Part shown: positions 9,902-22,503 of the stretch, piece after piece
Layout of the letters: each line of letters opens with the position of its first letter
Position numbering within the stretch: position 1 is the first letter of the stretch
Translations under genes and position numbers: made by a program
Source of the DNA: Perkinsus olseni
Taxonomy: Eukaryota; Perkinsozoa; Perkinsida; Perkinsidae
DNA length: 64,000 bases
Assembly: GCA_013115135.1 (NCBI GenBank)
Contig: JABANP010000091.1
Coordinates: forward strand, 87,537 to 151,536
Reading direction: 5' to 3'
The notes under the pieces: generated by a model
Seen by the model: only the letters and a program-made list of their open reading frames with translations
Told to the model about the DNA's origin: nothing
Database searches by the model: none

Positions 9902-11404
9902 TCAAGATGATATCGTCACGCCGAACTGAGAGTGCTCTCCCTGCATATACGGAAAATGCTCAATTAATCGGATTTTTGAGGGAGCCTCCACCTCTGCATA
10001 CATCCCCTTCGGTACCGTTGTGACGAGCCAACTAATGATCACTGGTTCGTAGAAAAGAAGAGCCCCCAGAAAATCAGCACATCGGCGAAGGCCCGACTGA
10101 GCCGATGCCGGCGTAGGACTATCAACTCCCACAAACGTGGAAGTTCTCGATTTTTCAGCAAAGTATCGCGCTAAACGATTCACATAAGGACTACACCGCT
10201 GAAGAATAGCTTGCATGTCAATGTTGATTATCAGCAGAGACCAACAGAGGAAAACTTGGGTTCCTTCGAAAGATATCATTCTGGACTCGGTAGTGGTGGT
10301 TTGACACACTTAGTAAACGCAAAACGGCAACGGATGTGGCGGCGGGATACGCCATGTAACGTTCAGTTTGGCTACTATACTCAGTGACGACAACAAGGAT
10401 TCAGGTACTCTAAGTTGAATAAAGTGTGTGCTCGATCCTCCAGTGAATGAGAGATCGTCCTGAGCCAGGGCAGCATGCTGAGACCGCTAGTGGACCTACA
10501 GCGCTACTTCGGATCGGAGAATGTAACACAGTTCGGATAAGTGTGAAAATGACTTCCTGAAAACAACCTTGTGAGGATAGGGGGAGTCGGTTAGGTGTCG
10601 AATTACACTGTCGTATGACAGCAGCGTCTACTCGGGTGCCGTCCTCCATCTTAGCTCTTTCTTGCGCGTCGACCGCTCGGGAACTCTCGGTGGAATCGAC
10701 GGAAGAGGCGCTCTCACTGAAGAATCGTCGATGAGGCGGTCCTCCTCTCTTGTTAAACTCTTATTATGCATTCACGATGAACCAGATGAACGCGACTTAC
10801 ACCGATACGCTCCCACACTCGGCGTCACTGTGGCTCTCTGGGAGCTCCTCGGTGGAAGGCTCTGTCCTAGCGTCCCACTCTTCTCGATCATGGGCTTCCC
10901 GTTTAGTCCCCTGATCACTTCCGTCTGCCTACAGACCGTGACATCCTGACGTACTTGGGTAAGTTCCTCTTTAGAGATTCCCATCTTCCGCAAGCGGCAT
11001 TCTTCTGCTAGCCTGTAGGCCTCAGCAAACCCGTATCTGATCGAATAGAGCACCAAGCTGATGGATGCACTCGGCCGGCGAGGGCTCTCACTTTTAAATG
11101 GAAAATGTTTTGCTCTTTACCTCCCATTTTCCAACCATCGAGCCATCCAACTCCGGGCTACGAGCAAAGGCCACTGAGTAGCTATCGACTGCGCACTCCC
11201 CAGTATTACTCCCTCCGACCCAGGTGATGCCTTTGACTCTCGGATGGTCACTCGGTGGGGGAGAAGGTGGAACTCGCGATCTACTTGGGCCTGGCCGGTC
11301 CTCTCCTTCGTGTTGTTCCGGGATACCCTCGGAAGAATAGTGACGGTGCTGAGTGAGATGAACATCAACAGCAGCAGCTGAGTGACCTCACAACCGCGGG
11401 ACAT
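9902..11404 (-). CDS. Probable multi-exon gene of unknown function
   Basis: Several protein-like minus-strand segments lie in tandem. The first, from an ATG at 11404, has a hydrophobic anchor (QLLLLMFISLSTVTILPR), then a GTATCC...AAG-type gap and a segment up to about 11117. The second (about 11056-10772) contains a helical, charged stretch (YGFAEAYRLAEECRLRKMG) followed by a probable intron and a Ser/Lys-rich tail. The last (10279-9902) includes another hydrophobic run (FLGALLFYEPVIISWLV). Joining these into one gene is an inference; they could be two or three genes. No family is recognised. Confidence 0.35.
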
Positions 11405-11619
11405 GAATACACAGTCCGGTCAAAACTTGTCCAGAGCTAACCAAAACCTTCCAGGGTTTGAGAATGAGCTTATGAGAGCAGAAATTAGTACGGCTTTTGA
11501 ATGGTGCAAGTTCCACAGAAGGGACCTCACTTCTTATCGAGCAAACTAAAAGCCAGTTATGGGTTGTGAGATTTTGCCTGCCGCCAAACGTTGTTTCTCC
11601 GCAGAGATCCAGTACTCAT

Positions 11620-12690
11620 TCACAAGTATTTTCTCTCAAACCCGAGGATTTTCCTTCCACAAGTATGAAAAAGGTTAGTGGGGAAGTAGACGGCGTCACG
11701 CAGCTCGTATGTGGCGACGGATCTCGATGGAGAGCAGGAGGCCAACGCCATGGTGTGTCGGTGTAGTATTTCGAGAGACGACGCGAGTCTCACCCTCGCA
11801 ACCTTAGCCCGATGCTGGCGATCGATATTCTCGTCGGAATGAGGCCTTCGGGTACGGCTGCAAAAGCAGAGGGTCTCGAAGCACACACCACAAGAAAGCG
11901 CAGTACCTTGTATCCTTACCCCGTGCCTCCGAAGGGCGCTGTCCGTTATGAGCCTGAGGGGTAATGGAACTGGGCTAGATGAAAAAGAGGCAACCAAGGG
12001 AGCCAACTCCTCACCGATTCCGCTGCTAACCGGGCAGTCAATTTGTCGAGCTGGGCAGTCCACGTCGGAACTTCCATTGCCGGGACTCCATTGAAGCTGA
12101 TAGGAGAAGAAAAGCTGTTCATTATTCGCAGTGCAAATTTCCCGCAATCCCGCTAAAGCCCGGACTACCTCCTCATTGCCTCGGAATGCGAAGATACTGA
12201 TGGGCGTGGATAGTGCTGAGGGACGTGACAGGTCTCAGCTCCTGGTGGGGTTGTCCCCCTGCATGGCTGCCGCCTGGTACATCCTTATGTACGATCCCGC
12301 GTACATCCTTCGGAACTAAGCAGTGAAGGCGTTCGGGAGGAGATGGATGGTGCCTCCACCACCACCACCTTGGCCCATTCCACGTTCAACTGCTGTTTTT
12401 CGCTCTGTATGCGACGCCGCTCCTGACGAAGAGCGAACAGAAGGTTGGCGAGGGACTCTAAAGTATTCTCCAGAGAAGTCTGGAAAGGAGAGGGTTTGGT
12501 GTGGGTGATAAATCCTGAAGCTCACCAATGTATCAACTCCGGTGACGGGCACTCCGCTCTGATGCTGGCCGGTTGCAACGCTGCCAAGCTCAGAGAACAG
12601 GTCGGCCCCGCCCCTACCTCGAGTGAATAGGGGAGGAGGGGGAGGAATGGAAGACGGTGGCAGAGAACATGATGAGGGCCCAGGATTCAT
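11620..12690 (-). CDS. Probable gene of unknown function with Pro-rich start
   Basis: The minus-strand ATG at 12690 starts a Pro-rich segment (SSIPPPPPLFTRGRGGADL) followed by GADLFSELGSV. After a likely intron, a strongly helical charged segment is open in another frame at about 12460-12330 (ANLLFALRQERRRIQSEKQQ), which reads as real protein. Further 3', the frame open at 12147-11620 contains many Cys but has no recognised motif and may be only partly coding. The gene model is tentative; the family is unknown. Confidence 0.3.
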
Positions 12691-13262
12691 AATGAGCTGC
12701 CAAGCACACTGTTTTACACTTAAGAGACGGCAAGGCTCGAAGAAGAGACGGCATGTACATGTTTGTTATCACAACAGGTGAGAAGTACGACGAGACGCCC
12801 CGCGTGACTGCGTCACGGTATCTAATTCACTGAGAACGCGAAGGCCATTGACCGATGATGATGATGATGATGCTGCTGAGTAGTACTGCGGCAAGTATAT
12901 CTATATAAGTGGGAGTAGTATAGTACGATGATGATGGTAATTAAAGGATGATGCTGCTGCTGCCAAGCTATGCGGGCCAATCCTCAACACTTCACACCTG
13001 CATAGGGTGCTGGCCTGACTCGTAGTAGTAGCGGAAGAAGAACACCTCCTCGAGACGGAGGGACTCATGCTGGTGTCGGCTGTTACAGAAATAGACAGAA
13101 GAATGCATCATCATCACTGACAGTTGTCAATTGCCGTGTTGAGGACACCGAAGCAAGATGCAACTGTAGTAATAACGATCACGTGAAGAAATCAGCATGA
13201 GATTCTCCCGGCTTGCCGGAGGTTGACGGTTCTGCTGCTACCGCTGTGATGTTGGGGAGAGC
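12691..13262. other. Spacer with GAT/CTG simple repeats
   Basis: This lies downstream of the first E2 gene. It contains short microsatellite runs: GAT repeats at about 12854-12872, GATGATG near 12930, and GAT/GCTGCT at about 12950-12962. No gene is supported. Confidence 0.6.
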
Positions 13263-14960
<1,698 letters not shown>

Positions 14961-15065
14961 TCACGGAGAAAGAACACGAGGGCGCAGAAGAACGCCAAGA
15001 ATACTATTGGTGTCAACGGTTTCTACTCCTAGGTCCATGAAAGTGGAAAACAAGAGAACAGTTAA

Positions 15066-15823
15066 TTGACTGGTTTCATATCCTCGGCTTCGCAAAGAAA
15101 ACGACACATTGTCGAAGACAGCCAACCTCATCAACGAGCAGTGCGACACAAATCCGCTGAGCCGACGACAGCTACGACGACGATTACAAGCGGGCGAATA
15201 CCTCCGAGCAAGCAAAAATTCCCCGCGCATAATCGTCGATCTTCAAAAATCAGAACTTGAAGCTCCACTCGAATGGTGCGTCGCAGCAGCACTGTCAGTG
15301 ACGCCCCGACGCGCCTTGATGAATACCTCAGCAGTCAAGAAGGCGTGAAGATGCCAACGAAGCCTCTCCCTGTGAGTAGCATTCTTCTATACCATTCAAA
15401 AGCCAATTCGCCCCAGAGTGAGGCCGCAATGCCAGCGCTTGAGGATATCACATTAGCGAGTAAAGACAGCAGTTTGGCGGCAGAGTTGGAATAGCCCAGA
15501 GGGAGGTTGGTATAAGGCTTAGCGGGAAGATTTCCTGCGTGGCTGAAGTTCGTCCCCGAGATCGAAGTCTGTATAAGGAAAATCGTTCCCTTGGTCATGA
15601 AATTGAAGGCCTTACTCGCCAAGTCAGACTTGCTTTCCGAGGCTCGCCGCTGAACTGGCCAAGTTACTTCGCTATCTTAATGTCCTTGTTTGGAACCTAT
15701 CGCCAAACTGCTGTCATAACTCTCTCATGTGATGTCCACGAGCGCTGGCGGCCTCACTCTATGCCGAATAGACTTTTGAATGGTATAGGAAGTGTAACCA
15801 GGCACGATGCTTCAGGATGTTAA
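15066..15823 (+). CDS. Probable multi-exon gene of unknown function, Ser-rich with coiled coil
   Basis: Frames that read as protein line up on the plus strand. A basic Ser/Thr-rich start lies at 15066-15260. A segment at 15273-15371 (MVRRSSTVSDAPTRLDEYLS) ends at a GTGAGT donor. After a CAG acceptor near 15417 comes an acidic helical segment (PALEDITLASKDSSLAAELE). A further segment at about 15540-15620 (LYKENRSLGHEIEGLTRQ) looks like a coiled coil. The assembly is by eye and the family is unknown. Confidence 0.4.
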
Positions 15824-17948
15824 CCAAGGCTCTGTGACGCAGCTGGGGACTTATCCTGTCAAGACCATCCTCTATTCTCAGGGACTCCCAGTGGCTAGGC
15901 GGGTAGGATGCTTGTAGATCTCAGGGAAGCCTGGCTGTCCTCCTCAGTGCTCAGCATCGCACGCTCGTGCTTTTCAAGAAAACACAATTCTCGAGTTGGG
16001 AACTGAGTCTCCATCAAGCGTCTGACCTGTGTTGTCGAATCGTCGAGATTCATTTCACCGAAGCCCTTTTTGGCATTCTTTTCCTGCTTGGTAGTATAGC
16101 CTCGTAGCCCCGGTCTAGAGCTAGGGAGGCTGTATCTATCATTGTTATATTCTCAGTACGAAGTCTCTTATGCATGAATATGTGAGGATCTCGCTCAGTA
16201 TGAATATTCCTCGTAATTTTACCCTCGGTGTCTTTATGGCCTCATTTCGTCACTAATTTTCACCCCTCTAACCAGGCCAGTGTGAATGTCTTCTCTGGAT
16301 GCCAGGTGCTTCCCTCACAGAGACTGGATACCACTAGTCTGGCCGCCAACGCTGGACCACAGGGCAACGGTCGTGTCCAGGTGACTCTTCGCGAGTCAGA
16401 GGGTGGGATGGAATTTTTGTCGCGAGTTTCACCCACCTGTTGATAGTGAATGATAGTGACACAGGGATGAGTCCCATGCCGGCGCGGCAGTACCGCTTCT
16501 TGTGTCATGTTTTCTTTGGCCGTCTAGCTCGATCGAACCTTCCTCAGACACCGGCAACGCTTGTTCACGTTCCGGGAGGCGAGTCGCAGTCCGATGTAAG
16601 GCGAAAGTCGAATGCTTAGATCTAGTGTTCCTACTTGCTATGGGCGGAGCAGTAATGCAAGCCGGGATGTCGGACTTCAGACACTGTGCTACGGCGTCGC
16701 GCTTTCCGCGCACGACCATGCCGAGAGATTGGCTCACAGTAGGTACCCCGGCTCAGTCTAGCTGTACCTCGCACCTCCAGCAGCCTGTCACTGGACGCGC
16801 CGTCAGCGCGGCGGGGCTCACTGGAGAGTCTTGATTGCGAGGAGATATTGAACGAGTATCTTCGTGGGTTGAGGAGGATGTTGGCCACTGGCAAGCACCG
16901 AGTCAGCGCCAGTCAGCAGGATTTTTTCGAGTCGTAAGTCGAGCTGCTCTTCCGCTATGGGAAAACTCTTCTTTTCAGCCGCGCGGAAAGGCTCCACGAG
17001 TCGCTGTCTCGAAGGCTAGGGAAAATTGAGTATCGGACCACTCCTGCCTGATTTGAGTGTACGCAGTCGTTTATGTTAGTCTCCCGTCGGAGCCTTCAAC
17101 ATAGCCGCAGAAGTGGTAGACGCAGCAGGTTGCGGGACTTGAGCCCGGTGTCGATCGAGGAGGAGTTGAGCCCTCGACGGCCTCCTCAGAGGGTTCGATC
17201 ATCCAGGTAATGATTCGAGTCCGTTGCGGGTGATATGAGGGATTGCTACTCTCTGACTCAATACGGTGGAACTCCCGAAGGCCGCAGCTCCGCTCTTGTC
17301 GATTGCCATGTAGTTGGGTACCGCCATCGCGTCCCTGGTTAGATAGGTCGGGCCAGTGACGGCGGGCTCTGCCCCGGGCTGTTGTCGGCAATCAGAGTAG
17401 AAACCGATGTGGTTGAAAATTTCACCTTGAAATAGCGGGAATATGCTCTCTGCTCACTGCCGCTGAAGGCTCAGTGGCGCGCTGGGTGGGGTAGTGGTCA
17501 CCATGAAGCGCCCGGCTCGGTCGTGCGGTAATACTTTTCCATGTACCTCTAGCATCTACTACTGGCATCAACTTTTCTCACAGCCCCCTCAGCTATAGAC
17601 ACGCTGATACTGGAGACGTCAGAAAAAACCGGAGGAGCAGCAGTAGCAGCTACGCTAGAGCGGTGGGTGTTTGGTAGTCGGCCGTCGCGGGTCATTGAGC
17701 GGACAGGTCCCCAATGGGTCTAGCTGCTCGGCCCCTCATCACCGTGCTCAACCACATTGGGCTTTAACAAAACAGTCCGTCGAGTCTCTGCCGCGGTCAA
17801 CGCCCGAGAGGTACATAGCGATGTGAATGCGTGGAGAACTTTCTCATACCACTCCTTTGGTAGTTCCTGCGTGGGCTATCCCTTGCACCCCGGGATAAAT
17901 CGCGGAGCAAACTACGCAAGGCCGACGCGAAACGCTTGTGGAAGGGCT
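15824..17948. other. 2.1-kb stretch without a convincing gene
   Basis: Several frames of 60-110 codons exist on both strands, but none carries a recognisable motif, a signal peptide or clear splice-linked neighbours. A CCGGGCTCAAGTCCCGC string on the minus strand near 17130-17146 resembles a tRNA T-arm/B box without a complete tRNA. Confidence 0.45.
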
Positions 17949-18520
17949 ATGGTCGCCGAGGGAAGCGCTAGAGTCGACCAGGCGAAGAAGCCGAAGCCTG
18001 TTATCATCACTGGCTTCGAAGAGTTCGACGTCATCGAGGAACCTGTGGAAAGACGGAGGGAGTCCGGACGAGTATTGATCGGCTCCACAGAGGATCTCTT
18101 CGGTGGGGAAGTGGAGGACAAGGTGAAAGACGTAAAAGAGGATATCGACTCTTGCCGGAGGTGAGTCCCGCAAAGCCACTTTACGGATTCATATTTATTC
18201 ACTCGGAGCTGCTGCCGCTGTGTCGTTCTCGTGTCACACGTATTCTTATTGTACTTTAGCGTTGAGAGTCGATGACAGTTGCCTCTCACGGCGCAGGTAC
18301 CCGTCTAACGGAGGCACAGGGATGCTGCAATCATCCCTTGCCGTCAGTGTTTCTCCTGCTCGCCCCACCGTGCAGCCTAGCAACGTAGCAGATGGTCATG
18401 CCGGCTGCTGTCACTTCACGTCTATTGAATTCATGGACTCTCTGAAGTCCGGGGCTCCGTCGAGGAGCTCGGCTGGGTGAGGAAGGCGGATGATACTGAA
18501 GAGGCCATGGATGGTTGAAT
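17949..18520 (+). CDS. Probable small acidic protein, unknown
   Basis: The frame from the ATG at 17949 encodes a charged, acidic segment (KPVIITGFEEFDVIEEPVER, then DLFGGEVEDKVKDVKEDID) that is too biased to be chance. After a likely intron (acceptor CGCAG at about 18296), an exon with an acidic end (SVEELGWVRKADDTEEAMDG, up to about 18516) is open in another frame. No family is recognised and exon joining is tentative. Confidence 0.35.
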
Positions 18521-18810
18521 TAATGAGTATCTCGTCGGTCTGTCGTTTTGACCGGTCCTCGATCATCATGGTGTATAGTTACGTTACTACAACATGTTAC
18601 GTTTCCCACCGTAGACGTTCAGTGCTCATTGTTTCAATACGCGGGGAATGGGTGTCTTCTCCGGTCGTCGGGCGTGAGGGAGGAACAAAGCACTTCGTGG
18701 CGTTCATAAGTTCAGAATTATCGCTGCCCAGGCAGCTCGCTATACCAACCTGTACGCCAATTGAACTGCGGGGGAAAGTTTCGCTGTGAGCACCTGCTCC
18801 TCTTTCAGTA

Positions 18811-20735
18811 ATGCTCACCGTCTACCTCCTCTGCTCCTCTTGCGTGCTAACCCTGGTGGAGGGAGAGTATGCAGGTCAAGATCCATTGGCAGACGTTATC
18901 CTCCCTACCAGACGATCGCCTCGTCAAGACCGAGGATGGTAGTTCACAGGGCTCCTCCCGAGGCGTGAAGTTTTTCGGGTCATTGCACTCGACTTGCCTA
19001 CTTTACCTGATTGAGCAGTCGCGTCATTGTTTTCCACTAGGTAATTGGCACAACACGCAGAGGGAGAAAATTGATCTCGTGGATGCCTGTGGGTGAGAGT
19101 AAGAGCTTCACATCCGTCGACAGGCTCGGCGTTGGCAGTGGCCGAAGAGTGTCCACCAGGTTGGCTTCTGTAGGCCTTCCACAGATACGTAGAACCCACG
19201 CTTGCGGCGGGGCCTGCCTCCCATTCGCTCTCCCATGGCTGTCACCTTTGGACCGCTCACAACTTCACTGCGGGGACCCAGAGGGAGCTCGAGCGGGATG
19301 CCCTTGCCGATTTTTGTTCCATCAGCTCGATGGTGTGGGCTGGAGGAACAGGGGCGGCTGGCTGGTCGGAGAACCCTGCTGGAATGGATGGTACTAATTT
19401 GGAGTGGCGTTTTTAGCCGTCACGGCGAAGTTACCGTGCAAGGGCCGGTCAGGTATGGTGTAGAATGCAACGAGTTCGGTTTCGTACGTTCTCTGTCGCT
19501 ATCCGATAACCGGCTCAGAGGGAGTATCCCTGCCAGTATCAGCCACCTCACCTATCTAGAGGTCAGCACAACCGGCTGTTCGCGGGGTGTTCGGCGGCAA
19601 AGCGTCGGGACTGGGTATTGCCGTCTCGCTTTGTATCCTTTCTCGTTGCGTATTTCCCGTCATCCGTCGTCCGACTGCACGTACGTTGCCGTGGCGCACG
19701 AGATTAGGGTGTCATGGGAAAGCCCAGCAGGCGGTTAATTAGTGCTGCGACGTGCGCCCCATCAGGAGCTGTACCTCCATAATGCGGCAGACTCCTACCA
19801 CTCATTCCCGAATGAGGATGCAAACAAGATATCAGGCAGTCTGCCGAGGATGGGATCTTTGAGACGCCTCCAGGTGACCGTATCTTTAGATACATTCCGG
19901 CAACATCCGCTCCGCCCTAGGTGTTAGACATCAGCGGCAATGAAGTAGACGCCCTCCCATATGACTTGTAATTGGAGCGGGTCTATTCCTTGTCAATCGC
20001 GCACGCCATTCTGATCGATTTAAAAGCATGTGAGTTTTTCTGCTGTGTTTAGGTATGTCAGCACGAATTTGGAAATACTTTCGGCATCGAGGAACCGCTT
20101 GAGAACCCTGCCGATCTATCTTGGGAGGTTGCGCAAATTAAAGATTCTCCAACTTCAGGACAACCTCATAGATGCCGTCCTGCCGATAGAAGAGGTAAAA
20201 TCTTCGCTGTGCACGCGATTGAGCATATCTTAGTTTGCAGCCGGGCACTCTCTGCCAGGTGTGTAAATTGTCGAGTATCCAAGTATTCGACCTGGGCAAC
20301 AACACTATATCAGGAACGCTGAGGTGGGAGGCTGCTGCGCTTCGTCGTGCCAGTGGCTACCGGTGTGACGTATGACTATGCTTGACTTGCATACGGTGTT
20401 AGATCACGATCGTGGTAGGCTAACTCAGTGCCCGTTTACAATGGAATAAAAACCAATAATACCTAACCCCAACCTATTAGTTAGTTTGCTCAGTATGCGC
20501 CGTGACGGTTTCAAGGATCCAAATGACGAGCGAGTGATGCTATGATGAAATGATATGAGTAACGCACGCGACAGGACGATGGCGTGATGGGCCAGCTATC
20601 TAACACGGGCAGTTTGGCCCCATCCTCAGCAACTGTCTCTCGGAGCTGGATCCTCTGGTCTTCGATCTATCGGCTTCCCATCCAGGAGGCATGCCGGTCG
20701 GCAAGGGTATCACCGGTGAATTCCCAACATCGGTG
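18811..20735 (+). CDS. Secreted leucine-rich repeat protein
   Basis: The ATG at 18811 starts a signal peptide (MLTVYLLCSSCVLTLVEG) followed by EYAGQDPLADVILPTRR and a GTAG donor. Downstream exons carry plant-type LRRs: SLSLSDNRLRGSIPASISHL (about 19490-19560), NKISGSLPRMGSLRRLQ (about 19825-19875), VLDISGNEVDALPYDL (about 19920-19970), LEILSASRNRLRTLPIYLG (about 20070-20130), LRKLKILQLQDNLI, VFDLGNNTISGTL (about 20280-20320). A further piece with GITGEFPTS ends near 20731. The spacing LxxLxxNxLxGxIP is that of extracellular LRR proteins in plants and many protists. Exons are short, each holding one or two repeats. No transmembrane or kinase domain is seen here. The 3' end is uncertain. Confidence 0.65.
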
Positions 20736-21426
20736 AGTTCAAATTCTGGTGCTGGGGTCCATCGCTGAAGTAACCTCAGATTATACCGACCTGGCGGAAT
20801 ATAGCAGATGGTTACCTTTCGGTGTACTTCCAGTTCTACATGACTGGCCATATATCCAGCGCTTGCAGTGATGTTCGATACTGCTATCAGTAAGGCTCAA
20901 GAAAAGTGGTAGAATACTGCAAATTGGAAATGCATTTTGTGTAAGATTTCTGGTAGTCGGCAGACCCGAATAATTAAGAGCAGCAGCTTATATGTGTGCG
21001 TGCAATAGTTGCTCCACGCTATGGAGAGTAGATCGCTGCTGCGCAATGCCCATCTTTATGCACTATCAACGCTGGGGCATACACCTCACAGTATTACCTA
21101 TGATGATAAGTTTTAGTCGGTATAGGAGTATTAGGGCGATTATGCGGCTTGTGAGCTCAGATTCATGTACGATACTCACGGGGATCTAACATGGGCCAGT
21201 GCTGGTGAAATCCCTGATGTGGTTATGGAGACTGTGAACCTAGCAAGAGGACAGCAGTCTCCTTGGCTGGCGCCTGTTGCGTTGGTTGAAATGTTAGGTA
21301 TGGGAATCGAACCCGGGACCTCTGCTGGGGACTGTGATTCAGGCTCAATTTCATTCACAAATGCTTCTAACGGCGGTGCGAGGGACGGCATCCAGGAGCA
21401 TACTAAGCGTCCAGGCTCCCTTGTGC
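20736..21426. other. Spacer before GCSH with a tRNA-like B box
   Basis: No gene is supported. On the minus strand at 21302-21317 it holds CCCGGGTTCGATTCCC, a near copy of the B-box element seen at 2108 and 21872. It should contain the GCSH promoter. Confidence 0.45.
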
Positions 21427-22353
21427 ATGCGTGCATGCCGCCTCTTCTCAACAAGTAAGCCCCGTCGCCCATCCAGTTGCCGCTCATGATCGGTTACTGC
21501 AGATACTACCCTGTTCACTAAGAGCCACTGAGTGGATCAGAGTGGATGGCAAGAGCGCTACCATTGGCATCACCAATTACGCACAGGACCAGCTGGGCGA
21601 GATTGTGTAGGCGTACCGATGCCGTTCAGGGCTAGCTCTCGATACATGTGTATGGTCTTGACTCCTGAGCGCCCACTGGGCTTGATTTCCATTTCCGTCA
21701 CGCTCGTGCTGATGCTGTCGAGAGGTTTCCTTCAGGTACGTTGATTTTCCGCCGATAGGGACTAAGTTGAAGGGAGGGGATACTATGTGCACTCTCGAGA
21801 GCGTGAAGGCTGTGGGAGAAGTGTAATCTACCCGATCTCGCTCGGCTGGCTACTCAGAGATGCTTGGTGGTGGGATTGAACCCGGGATCTCTCGGTTGTA
21901 GGTATTGTCCACTGCCCAAGGGAGGAGAGGTGGCCGAGGTTAATTCCGCGCTTGAGGACACCCCATCCCAGGTTAACGAAGCTGCTGAGGGTGATGGATG
22001 GCTCGTCAAGCTTGATTTTGAGTACTATCGGGCCGTGTGTGCGGTTCATTCAACGTGGTCTGGTCCGACAAAATTTGAAATTATTTTTGCCATTTTTATT
22101 GGAGTGTTCACCACAGTTAGTGAAACTTTTTGCGAGCAGTGCATTCAACCTGGCAAGAACCGGGTGAATCACTGCGTCTCTCTTGTTGCGAGACTGGTTT
22201 CTCCAACCAGTTACTCTCACGAGACACTAGTGAAACTCCGTCGATTTTCATTCGCCATCATCTCTTCTTCTCAGCGGCAACATCGAGGCCGATGGTGACA
22301 CGTACCTCACCGCCGAGCAGTACCAAGAGAAGATAGTCGTACCGGGTGAATGA
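21427..22353 (+). CDS. GCSH: Glycine cleavage system H protein (lipoyl carrier), with a +1 frame break
   Basis: The H protein carries the aminomethyl group between the P, T and L proteins of the mitochondrial glycine decarboxylase on a lipoyl-lysine. ATG at 21427 gives a short basic presequence (MRACRLFST). The first intron is 21455-21502. Then come TLFTKSH, EWIRVDG and IGITNYAQDQLGEIV (to about 21609). After an intron, YVDFPPIGTKLKGGD leads to the lipoylation motif ESVKA (about 21790-21804). The next exon gives YCPLPKGGEVAEVN. Further exons give EAAEGDGWLVKLDFE and, after a roughly 250-base intron, TYLTAEQYQEK, with stop at 22351-22353. Length and order match the family. A single extra T at 21529 separates the invariant His and Glu of the SHEW motif and puts TGA in frame; no intron can fit there. 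Confidence 0.9.
21872..21886 (-). repeat. tRNA-like B-box core inside a GCSH intron
   Basis: This 15-mer is identical to the one at 2108-2122 (minus-strand CCCGGGTTCAATCCC). It sits in the intron between the ESVKA exon and the YCPLP exon of GCSH. Flanking T-stem pairing is poor, so it is not a functional tRNA. Confidence 0.45.
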
Positions 22354-22503
22354 GGTTTGCAAGTTTGTAAAGGCCTCCAGGGAAACTGACAGCGTCTTCG
22401 GCTATCCGTAATTTTTGATCATTGCCAAACGGATCTAGTGCCGCGTTGAGTGATTGTCAGTAGTACATCTATCGAGGACGCTCAGGGCCCATTCCAAATT
22501 AAA

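Noticed and set aside
11620..12147. 175-codon minus-strand frame as a stand-alone gene
   Set aside because: No motif and patchy composition; it is kept only as a possible 3' part of a tentative gene.
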